From Rufibacter tibetensis (GTDB lineage: Bacteria > Bacteroidota > Bacteroidia > Cytophagales > Hymenobacteraceae), in NCBI RefSeq assembly GCF_001310085.1, contig NZ_CP012643.1:4222001-4286000 (forward strand): a stretch of 64,000 nt of DNA. The letters are read 5' to 3'. This document shows, piece by piece, positions 35,070 through 42,672 of this stretch. The notes under the pieces were generated by a model that saw only the letters and a list, made by a program, of their open reading frames with translations, was not told where the DNA came from and searched no databases. Position numbers and translations under genes: made by a program. How positions within the stretch are numbered: the stretch's first letter is position 1; every line of letters begins with the position of its first letter.

Positions 35070-35200
35070 TGCGCTTTTAAGCTGATATAAATAAGGCTTT
35101 TTCTCCACAAAAGGCTTTTTCTCCACTTTGTCCTCCTGAATGGAACCTATGGGCGAACTAGAACTGCCTTTACTCTTTGCTTATTTAGCCACTAAATACA

Positions 35201-35247
35201 AGAAGCGATTAGAAGCCGTTTCTACAAAACAGCCTCTAATCGCTTCT
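35201..35247. terminator. bidirectional terminator between convergent genes
   Basis: AGAAGCGATTAGA (35201-35213) pairs perfectly with 35235-35247; the inner part of the stem is imperfect. It lies between two convergent genes and can end both. Confidence 0.65.
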
Positions 35248-35286
35248 CCTAAAATAACATGCCCTTCGCAGGCAGTATACCGAATC

Positions 35287-36246
35287 TTACTTCAAAGAAA
35301 CCTTCGTAGCCCCGTACCCGAACTTCTCTTTGCGGGCATCTTCGTAGAACTTGATGTGTGGGTTCCGGCTGAGCACCTTCTGGATTTCCTTCTTCAGAAC
35401 GCCGTTCCCGGTGCCATGGATGAAGATGATTTCATGCATGTTGGTGGCAATGGCTCGGTCCAGGTTGTCCTGGAAAACACGTAATTGGTGGCGCAGAATC
35501 TCTGAATTGCTCATCAGTTTTGGGTCTTCATTAGGCAAGAGCACCTCAATGTGCAGGTCCACCTCATGATTTGGGACCGCCACTTTGTTTGCCTCTGTCT
35601 GGGCTCCTGATTCGGTAAGTTGCTCCTGTATTTTGTCCGGGTCCACCATCAGTGGTTTTGAATCCAATTGGAAGACGTAGCCTTCCTTCTGCAGGACCGG
35701 TGCCGTTTTCTTGCTCTTGTAGAAAGAGGAAGCCTTGAACTTGAGCTTGCGGATAACCGGCTCCAGGAGCATATTGGCGCCGGTTTTATGCTGCAGGTAT
35801 TGAACTACCAGATCAGGCCATTTCTCGAAGTCGTTCAGGTGCAGGTGGGTGACAGGTTTGGTTTTCTTCGGGGGAAGTTTATCGTTGTTCTGGGCACGGT
35901 ATACTTTCTCTGTTTCTTCGCCATACGTGAACAGCAGGTCAAATTCAGAGTTGTTCACGATGTGGACGGCCAGCAATTCAGGGGTTTGGTGCACCAAGGC
36001 TACGTAAATGCCCGCCACCGCCGTGGAAGGCACCACCGGAGCTTCCTTTTTCTTCACGGGTTCTGGAGCTGGCGCATTCCGGAACATTTCCGCTTCCTCC
36101 GGGGCAATGACCACCACCTCGCGGCGCATCACCGGAATGGTGAAATCATTGTCAATGGCCACTTCCACCAGGTTGTTGTCCAGGAAGCGGGTAATTACGC
36201 CTTGTTCTTTGCCGTGCATCAGCCGCACGCGGTCGCCTATGTTCAT
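35287..36246 (-). CDS. DUF2027 and Smr domain protein
   Basis: The 319-residue protein starts with a KOW-like strand (MNIGDRVRLMHGKEQGVITR), goes on with DUF2027 (about 70-200), and ends with an Smr domain. The latter shows EVDLHIEVLLPN (DLHG-type motif as DLHI), FQDNLDRAIATNMHEIIFIHGTGNGVLKKEI and FGYGATKV. Smr domains, named after the MutS2 C-terminus, are nucleases on DNA or on mRNA in ribosome rescue; the HGxGxG loop is present here as HGTGNG. The DUF2027-Smr pairing is characteristic of Bacteroidota. A TAnnTTTG element (TATCTTTG) is found at 36299-36306 upstream. Cytoplasmic. Confidence 0.88.
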   Translation of the reverse strand: MNIGDRVRLMHGKEQGVITRFLDNNLVEVAIDNDFTIPVMRREVVVIAPEEAEMFRNAPAPEPVKKKEAPVVPSTAVAGIYVALVHQTPELLAVHIVNNSEFDLLFTYGEETEKVYRAQNNDKLPPKKTKPVTHLHLNDFEKWPDLVVQYLQHKTGANMLLEPVIRKLKFKASSFYKSKKTAPVLQKEGYVFQLDSKPLMVDPDKIQEQLTESGAQTEANKVAVPNHEVDLHIEVLLPNEDPKLMSNSEILRHQLRVFQDNLDRAIATNMHEIIFIHGTGNGVLKKEIQKVLSRNPHIKFYEDARKEKFGYGATKVSLK

Positions 36247-36298
36247 ATTCGTTTTAATCTGGTATTGGGAAAACAGGCTATAAAGAGAAGCCTTAGGG

Positions 36299-36306
36299 CA
36301 AAGATA
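36299..36306 (-). promoter_or_regulatory. candidate -7 element (TATCTTTG)
   Basis: TATCTTTG on the minus strand is 53 bases upstream of the DUF2027-Smr start. It matches TAnnTTTG exactly. Confidence 0.5.
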
Positions 36307-36470
36307 CGCAAAAGGAACAGGAGGGGAGGAAAGAGTTCTTTACGGTTGCTTTCCTGGTTTTTCTCTGCTGAACGACAGGACCCAGAAGGGATTGGGATCT
36401 AGGTTTTGCTCTCTCAGGCAACCGTGGCAGGTAGGAACCGTTCAAAAAGGTGAACCAGAAAAATAAATTT

Positions 36471-37124
36471 ATGCAAGAACCTTGGATCATTGCCCCAGCC
36501 CCGTGGAGTTTGACTGGTGATGGCATCATCTGGCTTTATACCTTTCCAAAGTCCTTTAATGAGCAATACGGGTTTCTGGCTGATTTTCAGAAAACGACCT
36601 ACAAAGCAGGCATAGGGGCCGTACTCCTCATGAACTACCATACTTCAGACGTAGGTCCTTACCAGGAGTTGTTGTTTATGCCGGCCTTGTTCAAGATAAA
36701 AGGGAAACTGTGCTTTTCAGTTTCTAAAATATATGTCTCTACTGATGCCAGTGCCTGGAACGGGCGGGTGAACTGGGGTATTCCCAAAGAACTAGCCGAT
36801 TTCAAGATGAACAGGTTGCCAAACGGACTGTTAACCGCTGAAGTACAGCAGGACGACCAAACTTTTTTCTCCACCCAGCTAATTCCTGTAGGTCCTCAAC
36901 TTCCCATCAACTCCGTTGTGGTTCCGGGTACCAGGATTGTGCAGCAGCATGAAAACAAGTTTCTGTTCACCAAGCCTGAGGTTCAGGGACAAGGCCAATT
37001 GGCGCTGAACAAAAACATTTGGGCAGATGAACGCTTCTTCCCCCCAGTCCACAACCTGACGCATTTTGCGGCAATCTCCTTGAATAATTTCAAAATGGCT
37101 TTTCCGGTGGCGGAAGCTTTGTAA
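36471..37124 (+). CDS. acetoacetate decarboxylase-like protein
   Basis: The 217-residue protein has the acetoacetate decarboxylase fold: IIAPAPWSLTGDGIIWLY, then VGPYQELLFMPALF (the GxYxEL motif), FSVSKIYVSTDASAWNGRVN and WGIPKELADF (the family GREIWGxPKKL box). The Lys of PKELA occupies the place of the Schiff-base pair. Homologous bacterial proteins are annotated only as ADC family and often are not true decarboxylases. A GTG-initiated frame begins at 36450, seven codons upstream; the ATG at 36471 after AAATAAATTT is the better start. It converges with the DUF2279 gene. Confidence 0.8.
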   Translation: MQEPWIIAPAPWSLTGDGIIWLYTFPKSFNEQYGFLADFQKTTYKAGIGAVLLMNYHTSDVGPYQELLFMPALFKIKGKLCFSVSKIYVSTDASAWNGRVNWGIPKELADFKMNRLPNGLLTAEVQQDDQTFFSTQLIPVGPQLPINSVVVPGTRIVQQHENKFLFTKPEVQGQGQLALNKNIWADERFFPPVHNLTHFAAISLNNFKMAFPVAEAL

Positions 37125-37151
37125 ATAGAAAGCGTTCTAGCTCTGGTAAAC

Positions 37152-38093
37152 CTAATAGTGCAGCGCGTGCATTTTCCAACCTTTTCGGCCATTGTACTCC
37201 AACGCAGGGGCTGGGAACTTGAAAATGGACAGAACATAGAAGGCGCTCCGCAGGAATTTGCTTTGGGTAGGAATGGCTTGCCAGTTGAGGTCCACGCTTA
37301 GATAATACTGTCGGTAGGCCTCTAAGCCAATGGTTCGGTTGGTATCTGGGTCATTGAACACCATTTCCTCGGCCCCGTACCCCACAGCCGGGTTCAGCCA
37401 TTTGGGGAATCTGCTTTGTGAAGGGAGAAATTTGGCCAGGTTCACACTAATCCAATAGGTTTGCCCATTGTAGTCTTTCAGAAACTCCTGAGAAGCACCG
37501 TTGCCCAGCACGTTAGGCCGAAGCGGCGCATAACGGGTGCGGTGAAAAGAATATTTAGGGATAAGCCGGTTCTCGCCCCATGCCAGTTGCTGGCCTATGA
37601 CAGCAAGAGAACCGGCGGCATTGGCGGCAATGTCTGAAAGGGAGGCCCCATAGGCAGGGGAGCGGCCGTCAAAATATTCTATGGGCGTTTGCAGCACAAA
37701 GCCTAAGGCGCCGCCGTACCAGATGCCTTTATTTTCCGGTACTCCCGCTTTTAGTAACAAATCCACGCCCAGTCGGCTTTCATGAAAGGCCCCCCAGAAA
37801 TGGCCTGCTTTATCCATTTGCTTCCATTCCTTTGAGTCATCAAACCAATGAAAGGAGGTGCGGTCTTTTTCCTTGTACCAAGCCTCGTTCAGCAGGGCCA
37901 ATCCGCTGATGTATACGGCGGCTCCTCCGGCGGCATACCAGGGAAGACGTCGGCTGAACCTGTTCACCGAATCCTGGCCAATCCCTGTTTCTAGGGTATA
38001 GGTAGATTGTGCCTTCGCCCCAAATGAAAAGGGCCCTGCCAGAAAGAAGAGCAGCGGAAGAAGAAGTCTGATGAGGAAGGTTCTGGTCAGCAC
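37152..38093 (-). CDS. DUF2279 family protein
   Basis: The 313-residue protein has a signal peptide (LTRTFLIRLLLPLLFFLAGP, cleavage near FGAKAQ). It shows a hydrophobic turn (WYAAGGAAVYISGLALL) and the DUF2279 core: DKAGHFWGAFHESRLGVDLL, GGALGFVLQTPIEYFDGRSP, YGASLSDIAANAAGSLAV. The family is found in envelopes of Bacteroidota and Proteobacteria (YfiM-like) and is predicted to be a membrane or periplasmic helical protein; no activity is established. Its start faces the trp leader region, so it and the trp operon share a divergent promoter area of about 105 bases. Confidence 0.87.
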   Translation of the reverse strand: MLTRTFLIRLLLPLLFFLAGPFSFGAKAQSTYTLETGIGQDSVNRFSRRLPWYAAGGAAVYISGLALLNEAWYKEKDRTSFHWFDDSKEWKQMDKAGHFWGAFHESRLGVDLLLKAGVPENKGIWYGGALGFVLQTPIEYFDGRSPAYGASLSDIAANAAGSLAVIGQQLAWGENRLIPKYSFHRTRYAPLRPNVLGNGASQEFLKDYNGQTYWISVNLAKFLPSQSRFPKWLNPAVGYGAEEMVFNDPDTNRTIGLEAYRQYYLSVDLNWQAIPTQSKFLRSAFYVLSIFKFPAPALEYNGRKGWKMHALHY

Positions 38094-38164
38094 AGAGTAA
38101 ATGTACGTAATGTGCCCTCTTATTGTCTAGTTTGAGGAAAATGTATATTTTTTCTGCCCTTTTC

Positions 38165-38194
38165 TTGCAATTCATTTTCTGGCCCCTACATTTG
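38165..38194 (+). promoter_or_regulatory. promoter of the trp operon (TTG-N19-TACATTTG)
   Basis: TTG at 38165-38167 and TACATTTG at 38187-38194 are 19 bases apart, a good Bacteroidota promoter. The first leader ATG lies only four bases after the -7 box, so the leader peptide mRNA would be leaderless or nearly so. Confidence 0.7.
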
Positions 38195-38198
38195 CAAC

Positions 38199-38252
38199 AT
38201 GAACAAGACGCAATTCACGCACAATGCCTGGTGGCACACACATCAAAACTGA
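38199..38252 (+). CDS. trpL: trp leader peptide 1 (17 aa, Trp-Trp)
   Basis: The frame reads MNKTQFTHNAWWHTHQN and stops at 38250-38252. Adjacent Trp codons lie at 38229-38234. A 10-bp antiterminator strand starts one base after the stop codon. The peptide has no features of a functional protein and fits the role of a control peptide that senses tryptophanyl-tRNA. The symbol is assigned by analogy with enteric trpL. Confidence 0.8.
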   Translation: MNKTQFTHNAWWHTHQN

Positions 38253-38253
38253 T

Positions 38254-38325
38254 GGGTGAACCGCTTGCTGTGCAGAAATGCAGTTTAATACAAGGCTCGG
38301 ATTCACCCGGGCCTTTGGTGTTTTT
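38254..38325 (+). promoter_or_regulatory. trp attenuator 1
   Basis: Terminator: AAGGCTCGG (38292-38300) pairs with CCGGGCCTT (38307-38315, one T-G pair), followed by a T-rich tail with TTTTT at 38321-38325. Antiterminator: GGGTGAACCG (38254-38263), right after the first leader stop, pairs with CGGATTCACCC (38298-38308, one bulged A). The two structures share bases and exclude each other. Confidence 0.65.
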
Positions 38326-38357
38326 AATGCGTCCAGAATCAATACATAAAAGAAAAA

Positions 38358-38417
38358 ATGAAGCAGGTAATCTCTACCGGAATGAATTGTTGGTGGCACC
38401 AGTCGGAAGATTCGTGA
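38358..38417 (+). CDS. trpL: trp leader peptide 2 (19 aa, Trp-Trp)
   Basis: The frame reads MKQVISTGMNCWWHQSEDS and stops at 38415-38417. Adjacent Trp codons lie at 38391-38396, in a TGGTGGCAC block shared with leader 1. An internal Met (38382) would give an 11-residue variant. Its stop codon overlaps the first base of the second antiterminator strand. Confidence 0.78.
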   Translation: MKQVISTGMNCWWHQSEDS

Positions 38418-38496
38418 ACAGCAGGCCATTGCCTACCCAAAACTTGCCTATACTATAAAAGGCTTGCTGTTCAACCTAAACAGCAAGCCTTTTTTT
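38417..38496 (+). promoter_or_regulatory. trp attenuator 2
   Basis: Terminator: GGCTTGCTGTT (38461-38471) pairs with AACAGCAAGCC (38479-38489), extended by A-T pairs, and seven T residues (38490-38496) follow. It ends ten bases before the trpE ATG. Antiterminator: AACAGCAGGCC (38417-38427), at the end of leader 2, pairs over all 11 bases with the terminator 5' arm (one G-T pair). This is a complete control switch. Confidence 0.82.
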
Positions 38497-38506
38497 ATTC
38501 GTTTTT

Positions 38507-39919
38507 ATGAAGACCTACACCTTACAAACGCAATACCGCCAACTCTTAGCTGACACCGTAACGCCGGTGGGCATTTACCTGCAACTCCGCGATAAATACC
38601 GCAATTGTCTCCTGCTGGAAAGCTCAGACTACCATGGCCACGAAAACAGCTTCACTTACATCTGCTGCGAACCCATTGCCGAGTTCAGGCTCAAAGACAG
38701 TTTGCTTCGCCAAACCTACCCGGACGGAACGGTAGAGGAGCAGGAATTGACGCAGAAGCGCGATGCCGTGCAAATGCTCCAAACGTATTGCGAGTCATTT
38801 AAATCTGAGCCGGGCCCCTTCGGGTTTATCCAGAATGGGTTGTTTGGGTACATGTCGTTTGAGGCGGTGCAGTATTATGAGACCCTGAACCTACGGGAGA
38901 AAGATACGGCGCACGAAGACATGCCCGAGATTTTGTACCAGGCGTTCCGGTTTGTCATTGCCATAGATCACTTCAAAAACGAACTGTACATTTTTGAGCA
39001 CTCTTTTGGAAATGAGCCCCAAAACGATGGCCTTGATGAACTGGAAACCCACATCCGGAACAAGAACTTCCCGGCCTTTCATTTCTCCACCTCCGGTGAG
39101 GAAACCACAAACCAAACAGATGAGGAATTTCTGCGGGTCATTGAAGAAGGCAAGCGCCACTGCCACCTGGGCAATGTGTTCCAGATCGTGTTGTCGCGGC
39201 GGTTTTCGCAGGCGTTTCAAGGCGATGAGTTCAACGTGTACCGCGCGTTGCGTTCCATCAACCCTTCGCCGTACCTGTTCTACTTTGACTACGGCAACTT
39301 TAAAATTTTCGGCTCTTCGCCAGAGGCCCAGCTGACTATCAAAAGCGACACCGCTACCATTTACCCTATTGCGGGCACTTTCAAACGTACCGGCAACGAC
39401 CAGAAAGATGCTGAGCTGGCGCAAAAGCTATACGATGACCCGAAGGAAAACTCAGAGCACGTGATGCTGGTGGACCTGGCCCGTAACGACCTCAGCCGCC
39501 ATGGCGATCAGGTAAAAGTGGAGGTTTTCAAAGAGGTGCAGTACTACTCGCATGTGATTCACCTGGTGTCTAAAGTGACGGCCCAATTGCCGCAGGCGCA
39601 CGGCTCCATTCAGATGGTCGCTGACACATTTCCGGCAGGTACGTTATCCGGGGCACCTAAGCACCGGGCCCTTACCCTGATAGATGAATTGGAGCCTACC
39701 GGCCGCGGGTATTATGGTGGCTGCATCGGGTACCTGGGTTTCGGGGGTGATTTCAACCATGCCATTATGATCCGCTCGTTCCTGAGTGTCAAAAATAAAT
39801 TGTATTTTCAGGCGGGGGCAGGCGTGGTGGCAAAGTCAGACACGGTCAGCGAACTTAATGAAGTGCACCATAAATTAGCCGCCCTGCGCAAGGCTTTGGA
39901 AAAAGCCGCTACTATTTAA
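38507..39919 (+). CDS. trpE: anthranilate synthase component I
   Basis: The 470-residue protein makes anthranilate from chorismate and ammonia supplied by TrpG. The N-terminal domain has LLLESSDYHGHENSFTYICC; its LLES motif is the tryptophan feedback site. The catalytic domain shows GNVFQIVLSRRFSQAF, SPYLFYFDYGNFKIFGSSPE, IYPIAGTFKRTGNDQKDAEL, HVMLVDLARNDLSRHGD, and AGTLSGAPKHRALTLIDELE, all standard. It is the first enzyme gene of the trp operon and lies directly behind the tandem attenuators. The short stretch between it and trpG (100 bases) shows no structure. Confidence 0.95.
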   Translation: MKTYTLQTQYRQLLADTVTPVGIYLQLRDKYRNCLLLESSDYHGHENSFTYICCEPIAEFRLKDSLLRQTYPDGTVEEQELTQKRDAVQMLQTYCESFKSEPGPFGFIQNGLFGYMSFEAVQYYETLNLREKDTAHEDMPEILYQAFRFVIAIDHFKNELYIFEHSFGNEPQNDGLDELETHIRNKNFPAFHFSTSGEETTNQTDEEFLRVIEEGKRHCHLGNVFQIVLSRRFSQAFQGDEFNVYRALRSINPSPYLFYFDYGNFKIFGSSPEAQLTIKSDTATIYPIAGTFKRTGNDQKDAELAQKLYDDPKENSEHVMLVDLARNDLSRHGDQVKVEVFKEVQYYSHVIHLVSKVTAQLPQAHGSIQMVADTFPAGTLSGAPKHRALTLIDELEPTGRGYYGGCIGYLGFGGDFNHAIMIRSFLSVKNKLYFQAGAGVVAKSDTVSELNEVHHKLAALRKALEKAATI

Positions 39920-40019
39920 AACGTAAAGAAGGAAAAGTGTATTAAACCTGTTTTTGAGAAAAGTAGGGGTAAACGCTTAAGAGAGAACCTTAAATAGACC
40001 AGACAAACCCTTTAGTGCC

Positions 40020-40643
40020 ATGAAAATTCTTGTCTTAGATAACTACGATTCCTTTACCTACAACCTGGTGCAGTTGCTCCGGGAGTTGGGGTACGCTGAT
40101 CAACTAGAGGTACACCGCAACGACCAGATCAGCCTGGAAGAAGTGGAAAATTTTGATATCATCTTACTTTCTCCGGGTCCGGGTGTACCTAGTGAGGCTG
40201 GTATTATGCCCGCGCTTCTAAAGCGGTACGCACCTACCAAACGCATCATGGGGGTGTGTTTGGGACACCAGGCCATTGCCGAAGCGTTCGGGGCGGAGTT
40301 GTCTAACCTGAAGGAGGTTTTTCATGGCGTGTCGGCTACCATGCGGGTGGTCAACAACAAAGAGCCTATGTTTAAGCAGCTGCCGTCTTCCTTCAATGTG
40401 GCCCGTTACCATTCCTGGACAGTTGTGCCTGAGTCTGTGCCGACTGATTTGAAAATCACAGCAGTGGACGAGACCGGTGAGGTAATGGCCATTCGGCACA
40501 GCCAGTATGACGTGTGCGGCGTGCAGTTTCACCCGGAGTCCATCTTAACAGATTACGGCAAGGAGATGATGCTAAACTGGTTGCAGAACCCCACCAAGCG
40601 CGTGGACCAGTGGACTACCTATGCCGCCTCTTTAGTTCTATGA
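40020..40643 (+). CDS. trpG: anthranilate synthase component II (glutamine amidotransferase)
   Basis: The 207-residue class I amidotransferase supplies ammonia to TrpE. It starts MKILVLDNYDSFTYNLVQLL, has the oxyanion loop SPGPGVPSEAG, the nucleophile Cys in GVCLGHQAIAEAFGA near residue 80, and the His-Glu pair in VQFHPESILTDYG near 172. The stop overlaps the trpD start by four bases (ATGA), so the two are translationally coupled. It is close in length to the E. coli amidotransferase domain. Confidence 0.95.
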   Translation: MKILVLDNYDSFTYNLVQLLRELGYADQLEVHRNDQISLEEVENFDIILLSPGPGVPSEAGIMPALLKRYAPTKRIMGVCLGHQAIAEAFGAELSNLKEVFHGVSATMRVVNNKEPMFKQLPSSFNVARYHSWTVVPESVPTDLKITAVDETGEVMAIRHSQYDVCGVQFHPESILTDYGKEMMLNWLQNPTKRVDQWTTYAASLVL

Positions 40644-41626
40644 AACAAGTACTGCAACAACTCATTGATCATAAAGCCCTCTCCAAGGAAACTGCCAAAC
40701 AGGTGCTCCTGAACATTGGCCGGGGCCAGTACAACAGCAGCCAGATGGCGGCCTTCATGACCGTTTACCTCATGCGCAACATTACCGTGCACGAGCTGGA
40801 AGGTTTCCGGGAAGCTATGCTGGAACTTTGCCTGCTACCAGAACTTGGTACTGATCAGGTGATTGACCTGTGTGGCACCGGTGGCGATGGCAAAGACACG
40901 TTCAACATCTCTACGTTAGCTTCCTTTGTAGTGGCCGGGGCAGGGTACAAGGTGGCCAAGCACGGCAACACCGGGGTTTCGTCTATCTGCGGTTCCTCTA
41001 ACGTGATGGCGCATTTAGGCTATACCTTTACCAATGACAGCACCACGCTGCGTACCAAACTGGAACAGGCCAACCTTTGCTTTCTGCACGCGCCTTTGTT
41101 CCATCCGGCCATGAAAGAGGTGGCGCCCATCAGGAAAGAGCTGGGCGTAAAAACCTTCTTCAACATGCTGGGACCCATGATCAATCCGGCCAAGCCGCAC
41201 TTCCAGATGGTGGGCGTGTTCAGCCTGGAGTTGTTGCGCCTGTACACGTACCTGTACCAGCAAACCGGCAAGCGCTTTGTGTTGCTGCACGCGCTGGATG
41301 GGTATGATGAAGTGTCCTTAACCGGTCCGTTTAAAATGGTTACCCCGGAGGGAGAACAGATTTTGCAGCCATCCGACCTGGGGCTGCCTACTTACCAGGA
41401 AAGTGACCTGGCCGGAGGAAGCACCATTGAAGCTTCGGCAGAAATCTTCATGAAAGTGCTGGAGGGCCGTGGCACTCCTGCCCAGAAAGATGCTGTGATA
41501 GCCAACGCAGGCCTGGGCATTTACTGCTCAGATGAACGCCTCACCTTACAAGAATCATTACAAAAAGCCCGTCAGTCCCTTGAAACTGGTCTGGCGCTTA
41601 AAACTTTAAATACTTTATTAGCTTAA
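40640..41626 (+). CDS. trpD: anthranilate phosphoribosyltransferase
   Basis: The 328-residue protein joins anthranilate to PRPP. Family signatures are DLCGTGGDGKDTFNIST near residue 75, VAKHGNTGVSSICGSSNVM, HPAMKEVAPIRKELGVKTFF and LGPMINPA. The start at 40640 overlaps the trpG stop. A longer open frame upstream (from 40514) overlaps trpG and was rejected as start. TrpC follows after seven bases. Confidence 0.95.
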   Translation: MKQVLQQLIDHKALSKETAKQVLLNIGRGQYNSSQMAAFMTVYLMRNITVHELEGFREAMLELCLLPELGTDQVIDLCGTGGDGKDTFNISTLASFVVAGAGYKVAKHGNTGVSSICGSSNVMAHLGYTFTNDSTTLRTKLEQANLCFLHAPLFHPAMKEVAPIRKELGVKTFFNMLGPMINPAKPHFQMVGVFSLELLRLYTYLYQQTGKRFVLLHALDGYDEVSLTGPFKMVTPEGEQILQPSDLGLPTYQESDLAGGSTIEASAEIFMKVLEGRGTPAQKDAVIANAGLGIYCSDERLTLQESLQKARQSLETGLALKTLNTLLA

Positions 41627-41633
41627 CCTTTGT

Positions 41634-42458
41634 ATGGCATCCACCATTTTAGATAACATCATTGCGCACAAACGGAAGGAAGTAACCGACCGAAAAAGTC
41701 TGGTGCCCACTGCTTTATTAGAACGCAGCATCTATTTTTCTTCACAACCGGTGTCGCTCCGCAAGTATGTGCAGCGGCCCGATCTGAACGGGATCATTGC
41801 CGAGTACAAGCGTAAATCTCCCTCAAAAGGAACCATCAATGCCTACGCGCCGGTAGAGCGTACCTCTATTGGGTACATGCAGGCAGGTGCCTCAGCACTG
41901 TCTATCTTAACAGATGCCAACTTCTTTGGTGGCAAGAACGAAGACCTGACTACTGCCCGTAAATTCAATTTCTGCCCCATTCTCCGGAAAGACTTCGTGG
42001 TAGAAGAGTACCAGATCTTGGAAGCAAAGTCTATTGGCGCCGATGCTATTTTATTGATCGCTGCGGTGCTGTCTAAAGAAGAGGTAAGCAATCTTGCACA
42101 GTTTGCCCATTCTCTGGGTTTGGAAGTTCTGCTGGAAGTACACAACCGTGAGGAATTGGAGCGTACGGTAACTCCGCATGTAGATTTGATAGGCGTGAAC
42201 AATCGTAACCTACATGATTTCTCTGTAAGTGTACAAACTTCCATAGACCTGGCTGGTTTTATACCAGACGAGTTTGTGAAGGTATCAGAAAGCGGGTTAA
42301 GCGAGCCAGCCACTATCCTGGAGTTGCGGCAGCACGGGTTTGAAGGCTTCCTAATGGGAGAGGCCTTCATGCGCCAGAGCCGGCCAGAGAAAGCGTGCCA
42401 TGAATTTGTGGAGGAACTGAAGAAATTAAGGGCTGGTGCGCCAACCTTTTCCATCTAA
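41634..42458 (+). CDS. trpC: indole-3-glycerol phosphate synthase
   Basis: The 274-residue TIM barrel closes the indole ring. It shows MASTILDNIIAHKRKEVTDR, IAEYKRKSPSKG (catalytic Lys), SILTDANFFGGKNEDLTTAR, FCPILRKDFVVEEYQILEAK (second catalytic Lys), GVNNRNLHDFSVSV and VSESGLSEPATI with the closing phosphate loop. It is a separate gene here; in enterics it is fused to TrpF. Confidence 0.94.
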   Translation: MASTILDNIIAHKRKEVTDRKSLVPTALLERSIYFSSQPVSLRKYVQRPDLNGIIAEYKRKSPSKGTINAYAPVERTSIGYMQAGASALSILTDANFFGGKNEDLTTARKFNFCPILRKDFVVEEYQILEAKSIGADAILLIAAVLSKEEVSNLAQFAHSLGLEVLLEVHNREELERTVTPHVDLIGVNNRNLHDFSVSVQTSIDLAGFIPDEFVKVSESGLSEPATILELRQHGFEGFLMGEAFMRQSRPEKACHEFVEELKKLRAGAPTFSI

Positions 42459-42672
42459 TCCGTTCAAAGCAATCCGGTGTCATTAGGGGATAATCTGCTG
42501 CCATTACAGTAAAGCGTAGATTCTTCCTCTAAAGGGTACTACCTTTGTTTTCAGTTACTTTTGTAAAAAGAAGCTTAAAACAGAAAACCGCCCGTTGCAG
42601 CCAGGTAACTCCTGAGTTCGACACTGGCAAAAGCATATTAGCACAACAGACAAACAAATAAAAAAACCAGGA
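42459..42672. other. intercistronic region in the trp operon with candidate internal promoter
   Basis: The 214-base gap is much longer than other gaps of the operon. Two TAnnTTTG elements occur: TACCTTTG at 42540-42547 and TACTTTTG at 42556-42563. A copy of the dispersed motif (TTTTGTAAAAAGAAGCTTAA, then AACAG) follows at about 42559-42583. An internal promoter for trpFBA and aroF is plausible. Confidence 0.45.

Noticed and set aside
35668-36402. 244-codon frame on the plus strand
   Set aside because: It is antisense to the DUF2027-Smr gene, which has clear domains and a promoter. The frame has no family resemblance.
36450-36470. GTG start for the acetoacetate decarboxylase-like gene
   Set aside because: The ATG at 36471 sits behind an AAATAAATTT leader typical of this group and gives a normal-length protein.
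42590-42650. tRNA-like string GAGTTCGACACTGG
   Set aside because: It resembles part of a T-arm, but no acceptor stem, D-arm or anticodon arm can be formed around it.
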